A DNA stretch of 64,000 nucleotides from Bradyrhizobium sp. CB1717 (GTDB lineage Bacteria > Pseudomonadota > Alphaproteobacteria > Rhizobiales > Xanthobacteraceae), in contig NZ_CP121666.1 of NCBI RefSeq assembly GCF_029714325.1, forward strand, positions 7,285,001 to 7,349,000. The letters run 5' to 3'. Shown here in pieces: positions 56,535 through 64,000 of the stretch. The translations under genes and the position numbers were made by a program. The notes under the pieces are model-generated. The model was not told the origin of the DNA. It did not search any database and saw only the letters and a program-made list of their open reading frames with translations. Position 1 is the first letter of the stretch, and the number at the start of each line of letters is the position of its first letter.

Positions 56535-56759
56535 ATGCGCGCACAACGCGTTTGGAAAGTGAATGGGGCCGCCAGCATCGGGCAGCTCCAATCCAGGCTG
56601 GACGATCTCAACAAGCGTCTCAGCCAGCTCGAAAACCAGAATCCGGAGAACTGGAAGCTCGAAGAGCTGAGATCGAGCGCGCTCAGCCTGTCGCGCGAGA
56701 TCGACGACATCCGCTGCGCGGAGGCGACGGCGGCGCTGAGCGAACTGCTGCGGAAGTAG
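56535..56759 (+). CDS. small coiled-coil protein (74 aa)
   Basis: This 74-residue helical protein (SIGQLQSRLDDLNKRLSQLE...) has clear heptads over residues 13-65. GGGGAA precedes the ATG. No domain is recognised. The 236 bp upstream, to the divergent carbamoylase start, holds nothing else I can name. Confidence 0.62.
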   Translation: MRAQRVWKVNGAASIGQLQSRLDDLNKRLSQLENQNPENWKLEELRSSALSLSREIDDIRCAEATAALSELLRK

Positions 56760-56837
56760 CCGGCCTGCCGATTCGCGCGTTGCGCAGGGAACCAACCTTG
56801 CTCGCCGTCATTTCCATGCTGAGCATGGAGCAAGATC

Positions 56838-56954
56838 ATGACCAGGCACCTGACGCGAGCCCATCTCGCGCGCGGCGTGGCCGGCGCGGTATCCACGCTG
56901 ATCCTGTGCGCGACGGCGGCCTTCACCATCGCGCGCCACTTCGCGCTGGGATGA
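56838..56954 (+). CDS. very small membrane protein (38 aa)
   Basis: A 38-codon frame (MTRHLTRAHLARGVAGAVST...) has one hydrophobic helix (residues 13-30). GGAG lies 8 bases before the ATG and the next gene starts 4 bp after its stop, indicating an operon. A GGAAC-N16-CATT lies about 25 bp upstream. Confidence 0.5.
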   Translation: MTRHLTRAHLARGVAGAVSTLILCATAAFTIARHFALG

Positions 56955-56958
56955 TCAC

Positions 56959-57285
56959 ATGACGTCGGACCCCGAGGAGTCGGTAAGGCTGCAGGGTTTT
57001 GGCGAGATGACGTTGCGCACGGCGATCGCGACGCTGATGTCGCTCGGCCCGCGCGAGCGATCGGAAGCCGCCATCTTCCGCATCCGCGACGGCGTCCAGC
57101 TCGCGCAAAGCGAGATCACTGAGCTCGCATCACACTGGGACATCCCGCCGATGCCCGAAGTCAGGTCGCCAAGGCTCGTTCCGGAGCAGCACTGGACGGA
57201 CATCGTGCGCCGCATGGTGCGCGAGGCACCATTGCCGTCGCTGATGGTGGCATTCCTGCTGGGCGTGCTGGTGGCGCGGCGGTGA
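56959..57285 (+). CDS. small tail-anchored hypothetical protein (108 aa)
   Basis: This 108-residue protein has a soluble helical N-terminal part (RLQGFGEMTLRTAIATLMSL...) and a single C-terminal transmembrane helix (LPSLMVAFLLGVLVARR). It is probably anchored in the inner membrane. It follows the 38-aa gene by 4 bp. No family is recognised. Confidence 0.62.
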   Translation: MTSDPEESVRLQGFGEMTLRTAIATLMSLGPRERSEAAIFRIRDGVQLAQSEITELASHWDIPPMPEVRSPRLVPEQHWTDIVRRMVREAPLPSLMVAFLLGVLVARR

Positions 57286-57319
57286 GGACGTCCACACCGC
57301 CGGCACCGGCGCCTAGGCC

Positions 57320-58663
57320 CTATTCGTGGCGATCCATTGCGGACATGGTCTTGGTATCACGCATGGTCAGATAAACCAGCAGCGACACCGCGATGCAGCC
57401 GGTCAGATACCAGTAGAACCAGCTTTCGTGACCGATGGACTTGAACCAGAGCGCAATCGATTCCGCGGTGCCGCCGAAGATCGAGACGGTCAGTGCATAG
57501 GGCACGCCGACGCCGGTCGCCCGCACGCTGGTCGGAAACAATTCGGCTTTCACCACCGCATTGATCGCCGTGTAGCCCGACACGATCATCCAGGCCGCGG
57601 CGATGAGGAGGAAAGCCGAGAACGCATCATGCGTCGCCTGGAGCGTCGTCAACAGCGGAATGGTGAACAGCGTGCCGGACACGCCGAATCCGATCAGGAG
57701 CCATTTGCGCCCGATGCGGTCGGAGATCGCGCCGTAGATCGGCTGGAGCATCATCGCGAAAACGAGGCTTCCTGCCGTCACCATGGTGGTCTGGTCGTCC
57801 GTCAGCTTCACCGAGAGGCGAAGGAATTTCTGCATATAGGTGGTGTAGGTGTAGAAGGCCGCCGTGCCGCCCATGGTCAGTCCCACCACCAGCAGAAGCT
57901 CGCGCGGATAGTTCAGCAGCATGCGGATCGAGCTGGATTTCTTGACCGCCGCCTGACTGTTCTTGAAGGCATCGGTCTCATGAAGGTTGCTGCGCATCAG
58001 CGCGGCCACGACCGCGAGCACAGCGCCGAACGCAAACGGCACGCGCCAGCCCCAGGCGCGGATCTCCTCGGTCGAGAGAAACACCTTCTGCAGCAGGAGC
58101 AGCACGAGGATGGCGCAGAGCTGACCGCCGATCAGCGTCACATACTGGAAGCTGGAATAGAAGCCGCGGTTCTTCTCGTCCGCGACCTCGCTGAGATAGG
58201 TGGCGCTGGTGCCGTATTCGCCGCCGAGGCTCAGGCCCTGCAGGACGCGCGCAAGGCCGAGGATGATGGGAGCGGCCAGCCCGATCGACGCGTAGGTCGG
58301 TGTCACCGCGATGATCAGCGACCCGAAGCACATCATCACGACGGACAGCGTCAGGGCGTTGCGCCGGCCGTAGCGATCGGCGAGATGGCCGAACAGCCAG
58401 CCGCCGAGGGGACGCACCAGGAAGCCCGCCGCAAACAGCAATGCCGCGTTGAGCTGCTGCACCACTTCATCACCGTCGGGGAAAAACGCCTTGGCGAAAT
58501 AGAGCGAAAACGCCGCGTAGGCGTAGAAATCGTACCACTCGACGAGGTTGCCGACGGAACCGACGAAGATCGCCCGCAGCCGGCGCTTCATGTCAGCGCT
58601 GTTCGCGCGCGTTTCCGAGACGGGCGCGCCGACATTTTGAATTGAGGCTTCCTGTGAACTCAC
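57320..58663 (-). CDS. MHS-family (metabolite:H+ symporter) MFS transporter
   Basis: This 447-residue inner-membrane carrier has 12 helices. It begins with VGNLVEWYDFYAYAAFSLYF, the MHS signature, and has motif A GHLADRYGRR and the central RPLGG region. Relatives take up dicarboxylates such as 2-oxoglutarate, citrate, or proline/shikimate. The start is GTG at 58663 with GGAGGA at 6 bases. A near-perfect sigma-54 promoter is upstream, and the adjacent DctBD-like system is the obvious regulator. Confidence 0.87.
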   Translation of the reverse strand: MSSQEASIQNVGAPVSETRANSADMKRRLRAIFVGSVGNLVEWYDFYAYAAFSLYFAKAFFPDGDEVVQQLNAALLFAAGFLVRPLGGWLFGHLADRYGRRNALTLSVVMMCFGSLIIAVTPTYASIGLAAPIILGLARVLQGLSLGGEYGTSATYLSEVADEKNRGFYSSFQYVTLIGGQLCAILVLLLLQKVFLSTEEIRAWGWRVPFAFGAVLAVVAALMRSNLHETDAFKNSQAAVKKSSSIRMLLNYPRELLLVVGLTMGGTAAFYTYTTYMQKFLRLSVKLTDDQTTMVTAGSLVFAMMLQPIYGAISDRIGRKWLLIGFGVSGTLFTIPLLTTLQATHDAFSAFLLIAAAWMIVSGYTAINAVVKAELFPTSVRATGVGVPYALTVSIFGGTAESIALWFKSIGHESWFYWYLTGCIAVSLLVYLTMRDTKTMSAMDRHE

Positions 58664-58767
58664 GACGTCCTCCGTATGTTGTTGTCCTTTGACGAAGCCA
58701 TCCGCTCGCGTGTTGGCGCGCGAGTTGATGCCGTCCCGGAAAACCGGATGGTTTCGGCGCTGCTTGA

Positions 58768-58782
58768 GCAACGGCCGTGCCA
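58768..58782 (-). promoter_or_regulatory. sigma-54 promoter
   Basis: On the minus strand it reads TGGCACG-GCCG-TTGC, an exact match to the -24/-12 consensus TGGCACG-N4-TTGC. It lies about 105 bp before the transporter start and points at it. Confidence 0.75.
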
Positions 58783-58898
58783 ATCGCGACCGGCGCGCGA
58801 AAACGTGGGGAATTGCAGCGGATGGAGCGATTTCCCTGGGAGAAAGGCCTCGCGAAGGCCGGAGCGTCGGCAAGAACCCGCCGATGCGAACGCCGCCA

Positions 58899-58916
58899 TC
58901 GGCGGATTTCCGCCGA
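58899..58916. promoter_or_regulatory. candidate enhancer (UAS) for the DctD-like activator
   Basis: The perfect 18-bp palindrome TCGGCGGA-TT-TCCGCCGA lies about 120 bp upstream of the sigma-54 promoter. It is also just past the dctD-like stop, so a transcription-terminating hairpin is the alternative. Confidence 0.5.
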
Positions 58917-58928
58917 GGGCTTGCCGGC

Positions 58929-60287
58929 TCAGGAATCCTTGCGGCCGGGCCGCGCCAGGGCGTATTTCGCCATTTTCTCGTTCAGGGTCCGGCGCGGAAC
59001 GCCGAGCTCCTCGGTGACGGCGGCGATCGACCCATCGTGCTCGCGCAAGGCGGCCTCGATCAACGCGCGCTCATAGGCCGCAACGCGGTCGGCGAGCGTC
59101 CGCTGCGGCGCCCCCGGTTCGCCACGCCGCAGGATCTCGGCCACGCTGCGGCCGGTCGCCGCGAGCCCCAGCGCGTAGCGTTCGGCAACGTTCTTCAGCT
59201 CGCGCACATTGCCTGGCCAGTCATGGGCGAGCAGCGCATCGAGATCGTTCGCCCGCAGCGACGACATGGGGCGGCCCGCGCCCTTGGCGGCGGCGGCGGC
59301 GAAATGCTCGAACAGCAGCAGGACGTCGTTGCCGCGCTCGCGCAGCGGCGGCAGGTTGATCTCCGCTGCCGCGAGGCGGAAGTAGAGATCGGAACGGAAG
59401 CGCCCCTGGCGGCTTTCGGTCGCAAGATCACCCTTTGCAGCCGCGACGACGCGAACGTCGATGGGCAGAAGCTTGTTGGAGCCGACCCGCTCGATCGTAC
59501 GCTCCTGGAGGGCGCGCAGGATCTTGGCCTGGAACGGCAGCGGCATGCTCTCGATCTCGTCGAGCAGGAGCGTGCCGCCGCTGGCGTGCTCGAACTTCCC
59601 GATGCGGGCGCCCCGTGCGCCGGTGAAGGCGCCGGCCTCATGGCCGAACAATTCGCTCTCAAACAACTCGGCCGGGATCGCGGCACAGTTCACGGCGACG
59701 AAGGGGGCCTTCGCACGCGGACCGAAATCGTGCAGGGCCCGCGCCACCACCTCCTTGCCGGTTCCGGTCTCGCCGGTGACGATCACGTCGCGATCATGAC
59801 CGGCCAGCTCGAGGATGCCGGCCCGCACCGCCACCATCGCCTTCGACAGCCCGACCAGGCGGGCATCGATCTCGCCGGGCGCGGCAAGGCGATCCGAGAG
59901 CTGGCGAAGCTGCAGCTTCAACTGCCGCCGCTCGATGGCGCGCGTCATGACGGCGGAGAGGAGCTCGGGATCATGAGGCTTCTGCAGGAAGTCGTAGGCG
60001 CCCTCGCGCATCGCAGCGACCGCCAGGGGCACGTCGCCATGCGCGGTCAGCAGCACGACGGGAATGTCGGGATCGGCGCGGTGAACGTCGCGCATCAGAT
60101 CGAGTCCGGATCGGTGCGGCATGCGAAAATCGGTCAGCACGGCGTCGGGCGGGCTCTCTGTCACGAGGCGAATGGCCTCATCCGCGCCGGCGGCGGCCCG
60201 GACCGTGAAGCCGCCCAGCTCCAGCCATTGCCGCACCGAATTGCGGACGATCTCCTCGTCGTCGACGACGAGCACGGACCCGCTCAT
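58929..60287 (-). CDS. sigma-54-dependent response regulator (DctD-like)
   Basis: The protein has 452 residues. The receiver domain has phospho-Asp D53 (AVLTDFRMP). The AAA+ sigma-54 interaction domain (about 145-375) has Walker A GETGTGKE, the GAFTGA loop (HEAGAFTGARG) and Walker B GGTLLLDEI. A C-terminal Fis-type HTH follows (about 405-445; GSIAAVTEELGVPRRTLNEK). It activates sigma-54 promoters from upstream sites. Its start overlaps the kinase stop by 4 bp. Confidence 0.9.
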   Translation of the reverse strand: MSGSVLVVDDEEIVRNSVRQWLELGGFTVRAAAGADEAIRLVTESPPDAVLTDFRMPHRSGLDLMRDVHRADPDIPVVLLTAHGDVPLAVAAMREGAYDFLQKPHDPELLSAVMTRAIERRQLKLQLRQLSDRLAAPGEIDARLVGLSKAMVAVRAGILELAGHDRDVIVTGETGTGKEVVARALHDFGPRAKAPFVAVNCAAIPAELFESELFGHEAGAFTGARGARIGKFEHASGGTLLLDEIESMPLPFQAKILRALQERTIERVGSNKLLPIDVRVVAAAKGDLATESRQGRFRSDLYFRLAAAEINLPPLRERGNDVLLLFEHFAAAAAKGAGRPMSSLRANDLDALLAHDWPGNVRELKNVAERYALGLAATGRSVAEILRRGEPGAPQRTLADRVAAYERALIEAALREHDGSIAAVTEELGVPRRTLNEKMAKYALARPGRKDS

Positions 60288-62071
60288 GCGTGCAATTCCT
60301 GATGTGGCGAGGCTAGCGCGACGTCCATGACCGGAATGACGACCTTGAAAGTCGAGCCCCCGCCCGGCGTGCTGTCCACCAGGATATCTCCTCCGAATTC
60401 CCTGACAATTCCGTACGAGATCGAGAGACCGAGGCCAAGCCCCTCGCCGATCTCCTTGGTCGTGAAGAACGGGTCGAACAGAGACTTGATGTGCTCGGGT
60501 GCGATGCCCGCGCCAGTGTCGCTGACCTCGATCACGGCACTGTCGTCGCGCCGGTCGAGCGTGACCCCGAGGACCCGCCGCTCGCCATCGCGCATCGCAT
60601 CGATCGCGTTCGACAGCAGATTGACGACGACCTGCTCGAGCCGGATCGGATTGGCGAGACCATGGAGCGGCTCGGCGGGCGCGGAGCGCACCACCTCGAT
60701 ATGCTCGTTGTCGATCCGGTATTGCAGCAGGCGGATCGCATTGTCGATGACAGGCGCGAGCGCGACGGCGCTGCGCGTGCCGGTCTCCTTGCGCGCGAAC
60801 ATCCTGAGGTGATCGATCAGCGCCATCATGCGCTCGGCGATCGAGGACATCAGGTCGAGATTGGCGGCGGCACGATCGACCTCGTTACGGCGGAGCAGGA
60901 CGCGGCTGCTCGCGACATAGGTGATCAACGCCGCAAGCGGCTGGTTGATCTCGTGCGCGACGCCGGCGAGTGCCTGACCGAGGCTTGCGAGCTTGGCGCT
61001 CTGCACCAGGCTTTCCATGGTCCGGCGCAGCTCTTCGGTGCGCTCGGCCACGCGCCGCTCGAGCACGTCATGTGCATCGAGCTTCGCCCGGACGACCTGC
61101 CGCCGCTGATAGGCCACCAGTACGACCAGCAGAGAGGCGATCAGGGCGAAGACGCTCGCGATCGCGACGGTCGACGCATTGCGCCGAGCATCCGCGACGT
61201 CCGAGAAGAGGAGCAACCTCCAGCCCTGATCGTGCGGACGGACCTGAAGGGCGTAGTCCCCAAGCTCGACATTGCCTCGGCCGCGCGCGCGACCGATCTG
61301 GACGCGTTCCCGGTCGCCTTTGGGCACGAAGACCGGAGCTGGGTCGATCGCCTGGCCGAATTGCTGCGCGGCATTCAGTTCTGCGAGCCGCTGCGCGGCG
61401 ATCGGCAGCAGCGGACGGTATTTCCAGTCCTCGCGGCTGGCGAGGAAGATCACGCCATTCTCATCCTCCATCGCGACGAGATCGCCGGCACTTGCCCAGT
61501 CCGCCTCGAGCGCACTGAGATCGATCTTGACCACGGCGACGCCGAGGGTCTTGCCGCCCTCCATGATCCGATGCGACAGGAAATAGCCGGGCTGTCCCGT
61601 GGTGGCGCCGACGGCGTAGTAATGGCCCTCGCCGGTGCGCATGGCGTCGATGAAATAGGCGCGGAACCCGTAATTGTGTCCGACGAAGCTCGAATCCAGG
61701 TCGAAATTGCTTGCCGCAAGCGCAAGGCCGGTGCTGTCGAGAACATAGAGCTCGGCGGACCGGGCTCCCTGATTGAGCGATTTCAGGTAGCGGTTGGCGG
61801 CGGTGGTCGCCGCGGCATCATGGGGATCGCGATAAAGCTCGCGGATGGGATCGGCGAGCGACAGGACCGCCGGCAGATAGCGATAGCGCGCAACGGTTGC
61901 ATCGAAGGTGCTGGCAATCAGCGCAAGCCGATCGTTGGCCTCCCGCTCCATGCGCGCAAAGGCGGCATCCAGCGCAAGGACGTAGGCCAGCCAGCCCGCC
62001 GCCGCGATGGCCGCAAGCGCGGCTATGCCGATCAGCACGTATCGCGGCAGGGCTGGACGGGGGCGTTGCAT
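60284..62071 (-). CDS. membrane sensor histidine kinase (DctB-like)
   Basis: The protein has 595 residues. A transmembrane helix (11-32), a periplasmic double-PDC sensor (about 35-298) and a second helix (300-321) are followed by a coiled coil. HisKA has H373 in AGVAHEINQPLAAL. HATPase has N box NLLSNAIDAM, DTGAGI and GLGLGLSISYG. This matches the C4-dicarboxylate sensor layout. I chose the ATG at 62071 with GGAG at 6 bases. It forms an operon with the DctD-like regulator. Confidence 0.9.
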   Translation of the reverse strand: MQRPRPALPRYVLIGIAALAAIAAAGWLAYVLALDAAFARMEREANDRLALIASTFDATVARYRYLPAVLSLADPIRELYRDPHDAAATTAANRYLKSLNQGARSAELYVLDSTGLALAASNFDLDSSFVGHNYGFRAYFIDAMRTGEGHYYAVGATTGQPGYFLSHRIMEGGKTLGVAVVKIDLSALEADWASAGDLVAMEDENGVIFLASREDWKYRPLLPIAAQRLAELNAAQQFGQAIDPAPVFVPKGDRERVQIGRARGRGNVELGDYALQVRPHDQGWRLLLFSDVADARRNASTVAIASVFALIASLLVVLVAYQRRQVVRAKLDAHDVLERRVAERTEELRRTMESLVQSAKLASLGQALAGVAHEINQPLAALITYVASSRVLLRRNEVDRAAANLDLMSSIAERMMALIDHLRMFARKETGTRSAVALAPVIDNAIRLLQYRIDNEHIEVVRSAPAEPLHGLANPIRLEQVVVNLLSNAIDAMRDGERRVLGVTLDRRDDSAVIEVSDTGAGIAPEHIKSLFDPFFTTKEIGEGLGLGLSISYGIVREFGGDILVDSTPGGGSTFKVVIPVMDVALASPHQELHA

Positions 62072-62338
62072 CGGGGCTCCGGATCGGGGCGATATCGCTA
62101 GGTAGCACAGGCAGGACCCGTGGCGCGGCTGCGAAACGAGCGAACAAGGGGGACCCCTCCGGGCCGACCGCTCCGCGGCCGTGCGCCTGATCGCCAGGCG
62201 GAGCCATGCCGCATCGGCAAGCGGCCCTGCCGACCTAAATCGGCCGTGGACCCGTCCCGAAAATCGTTGCAAAAAGGCGCTCCGAGGCGCCGGCGGCCGG
62301 TCCGCCAAGTCTCTGGAAAACGTCGACTTTTGGAAGAA

Positions 62339-62388
62339 TGGTCGGAGTGGCAGGATTCGAACCTGCGACCCCTGCGTCCCGAACGCAG
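62339..62388 (-). other. tRNA-Pro(CGG) 3' fragment, probable attachment-site remnant
   Basis: These 50 nt on the minus strand form the anticodon arm (CTGCG-TTCGGGA-CGCAG), variable loop, T arm (GCAGG-TTCGAAT-CCTGC) and 3' acceptor strand with CCA of tRNA-Pro. The 5' acceptor strand and D arm are missing: upstream sequence does not form them. Such 3' halves are left when elements integrate into tRNA genes. The element side would be to the right (above 62388). The gene-free stretch 62072-63048 holds only this fragment and the pseudogene below. Confidence 0.7.
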
Positions 62389-62522
62389 TGAACATCTTCT
62401 AAGTCATTGACTTTCTTGACACCGCAAGCCCGCCGATCGCGTTCTGTTCACGATCGTTTCGTCCAATTCGTTGCGAAATCATTGCGGCATTCCTCCAGGA
62501 GAATGAGAGCTGACGACGAAAT

Positions 62523-62740
62523 GAGATCAAAGCCATCGCTAACAGTGCGCTGATCGGGGGCGCCACGACCGAGTTGGGCGTCGGCGCCGCCGATCGCTAC
62601 CGGACGGCGGTGACGTCGGACGGAGGCGGACTGCGGCTCGATGGCACGAAGTATTACGAACTGGCACGCTATACGCCGATAACTTGATCGTAGCGGCTGA
62701 CCAGAGCGACACGACAATACAGCAGCTAACCACTGGCTTT
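62523..62740 (+). pseudogene. frameshifted fragment of a DszC/SfnB-type acyl-CoA dehydrogenase-like gene
   Basis: The frame from 62523 reads EIKAIANSALIGGATTELG, then LRLDGTKYY. After loss of one base near 62658 the next frame continues TGTLYADNLIVAADQSDTT. Joined, this is the typical NG-KYYSTGTLYADW block of acyl-CoA dehydrogenase-like flavin monooxygenases. Only about 70 residues survive and no start or end remains. It is a decaying remnant at the element border. Confidence 0.6.
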
Positions 62741-63048
62741 TCGGCGGCTTCATGCTTTGCCAGGCGAGGCCGCTCGGACCCCCGTGGATGCGATTGCCGC
62801 GGACATCGACCTCACCATCTGCGACGGGAGCAAAGGACGCGGTGAGCGGCCGTGCTCACCGTGTCTCGGCGACACTGCCGGCGCTCCTGCTGTAGGAAGG
62901 CGAGATGCTCGCCTGGCCGATCTGCCTGTTCTGGTCCGCGGTGAGACTTAGCCTCGCACTTGTTCTAATTGGCATTGCAAGGATGCCAGCCACCCGATAA
63001 ACGATCCCCTGCAACCTCGCTGGCTGCTTTTCGGTGGTCGCCAGGACT

Positions 63049-63124
63049 GGGCCTGTAGCTCAATGGTTAGAGCCGGCCGCTCATAACGGTCTGGTTGCAG
63101 GTTCGAGTCCTGCCGGGCCCACCA
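63049..63124 (+). tRNA. tRNA with CAU anticodon, probably tRNA-Ile2
   Basis: This 76-nt cloverleaf has acceptor GGGCCTG / CGGGCCC, D arm GCTC-AATGGTTA-GAGC, anticodon arm GGCCG-CTCATAA-CGGTC, T arm GCAGG-TTCGAGT-CCTGC, then ACCA. The anticodon is CAU. The C4-G69 and C5-G68 pairs and the overall likeness to E. coli ileX suggest the lysidine-modified isoleucine tRNA rather than elongator Met. The integrase gene ends inside it. Confidence 0.85.
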
Positions 63125-64000
63125 ATATTTTCAAGGGCTTGGCCCGGCTTCTCCCGCTTCGCCTTCTCGTGGACCAACGAAACAACCAACCCTACGTTCT
63201 TGCTCGGTGCCGAATGTGTTCCAATCGCGTTCGCGGCGACTCGCAGATGGTCAGGATGGTGATGGCCGTAGGTTTCCCGAAGCGTCTTTTCGCTCATACC
63301 TAGGAAACCCGCCGCTTCCCACATGGGCGCGGCTCGCTGCATCAGCCACGTTGCAGCGGTATGACGCAGCGTATGCGGCGTCACGTTGCCGATAGAGACG
63401 TCAAGCTCAGCCAGTCGAACGGCTGAAGCGAATCCCGTCTTTACCGAAGCGACGGGCTGACCGTTCCACTCCACGAAATGACTCTTAGAGATTCCCAGCC
63501 GCGACCACCGCCGCAAATGGGTCAAGAGTCGCTTCGGTAGTGGGACCGGTGTTTGACGCTTCGTGGTCGCGCGTTTGCCGATGGCCAGCCGATAGAAGAT
63601 GCCGCTATCCAAGTCGACGAAAGACTTCCCCGGCGCGCGGAATGGCGAGGCACTGGCAATGGCTCCGGCACGGGTCCCCGTGTAAAGACCAAGAAGGATA
63701 AACCGCGCCACATGGCGTAGCGGCCTCTTGTCTGTTTCAATCTTCTGGCCCTTGAGCTTGCCAACGTGGACCGTCTGCGTCTCGCGATATCGCCAGCACG
63801 TCCACAGCAGCTTTGCCGCCTCCTGACGCGTCAGCCAACGTTCACGCGGCAAGCCCTTCTCAGGCAGCACGACACGGACAACGCCGCGATGAAAGCCCTC
63901 CTTGGCGTGATGATTGATCGCGGCTCGAAGGTCTTCTAGATCGCGCCGGGCTCCGCCGTTGCTGCCGCGGGACTTGGTGTAGGCTCGGCAGTTCGCACCA
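63067..64000 (-). CDS. tyrosine recombinase/integrase (N-terminus outside window)
   Basis: The frame stays open to the right edge, so the N-terminus lies beyond base 64000. The visible 310 residues have a SAM-like core-binding end (ARRDLEDLRAAINHHAKEG) and the catalytic domain. Arg I is in GLYTGTRAGA, HxxR is in PHTLRHTAATWL, and the nucleophile Tyr is probably that in LRETYGHHHPD. The H/W position reads LGM. The last codons (RTRTCNQTVMSGRL) are translated from the CAU-tRNA gene read backwards, so the element that carries it sits in that tRNA. Confidence 0.88.
   Translation of the reverse strand, partial: GANCRAYTKSRGSNGGARRDLEDLRAAINHHAKEGFHRGVVRVVLPEKGLPRERWLTRQEAAKLLWTCWRYRETQTVHVGKLKGQKIETDKRPLRHVARFILLGLYTGTRAGAIASASPFRAPGKSFVDLDSGIFYRLAIGKRATTKRQTPVPLPKRLLTHLRRWSRLGISKSHFVEWNGQPVASVKTGFASAVRLAELDVSIGNVTPHTLRHTAATWLMQRAAPMWEAAGFLGMSEKTLRETYGHHHPDHLRVAANAIGTHSAPSKNVGLVVSLVHEKAKREKPGQALENIGGPGRTRTCNQTVMSGRL

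Noticed and set aside
62120..62410. Plus-strand frame ending EEWSEWQDSNLRPLRPERSE
   Set aside because: The recognisable end is a translation of the tRNA-Pro fragment, a well-known artefact in databases, not a protein.
62448..62951. Short open frames in the 62.4-63.0 kb gap
   Set aside because: They have no ribosome sites and overlap the frameshifted acyl-CoA dehydrogenase remnant or have random composition.

Overview
The window is GC-rich alphaproteobacterial chromosome, most likely Bradyrhizobium or a close relative. Supporting signs are a red-type (form IC) Calvin cluster in the order cbbF-P-T-A-L-S-X-E with divergent cbbR, an alphaproteobacterial LexA box (GTTC-N7-GTTC), many sigma-EcfG-type promoters (GGAAC-N16-(C/G)GTT), palindromic intergenic repeats beginning GTCATTCC or GTCGTCCC, and many small exported or hydrophilic proteins. 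The genus is an inference from these traits; there is no rRNA or housekeeping marker to fix it.

Layout. 1-9.7 kb holds ordinary metabolism and transport: a partial acyl-CoA ligase, DUF1499, an MBL-fold hydrolase, glutaryl-CoA dehydrogenase, RibB with a degenerate GTP-cyclohydrolase domain, a Kef-type antiporter, DUF3124 and a PLP aminotransferase. 9.7-16.6 kb has a truncated BoxR-like regulator, exported small proteins, an aldo/keto reductase, a Tat-exported PhoD phosphatase, a nitronate monooxygenase, and an SDR divergent from an HxlR regulator. 16.7-38.3 kb reads as a general-stress islet. It holds EmrAB efflux, a PRC-barrel protein, a PoxB-like ThDP enzyme, two DUF4142 proteins, a stress-type SDR, PAP2 with two DUF3147 proteins and more than a dozen very small proteins. 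At its centre is a 2098-residue soluble hybrid histidine kinase with 11 tandem HAMP units (like fungal Nik1/Os-1), followed by a REC-PAS-HWE kinase. At least eleven starts in and near this stretch, including the giant kinase, have a GGAAC-N16/17-NGTT element upstream. One small gene instead has a LexA box inside its promoter.

38.9-41.7 kb has an HtrA/DegP protease and a two-domain universal stress protein. 41.9-51.8 kb is the complete Calvin cluster, flanked on both sides by same-strand paralogous small genes. 52-57.3 kb has an orphan DUF4118 membrane protein, an MFS exporter with its TetR regulator (the same operator-like sequence upstream of each), intergenic repeats, an N-carbamoyl-D-amino acid hydrolase and small genes. 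57.3-62.1 kb is a DctBD-like two-component system with an MHS-family transporter behind a near-perfect sigma-54 promoter.

62.3-64 kb is the edge of one or two integrated elements. It has a 50-nt 3' fragment of tRNA-Pro, a frameshifted acyl-CoA-dehydrogenase remnant, an intact CAU-anticodon tRNA (probably Ile2), and a tyrosine integrase whose 3' end lies inside that tRNA and whose 5' end runs off the window. All calls come from reading sequence and translations; no database search was possible.
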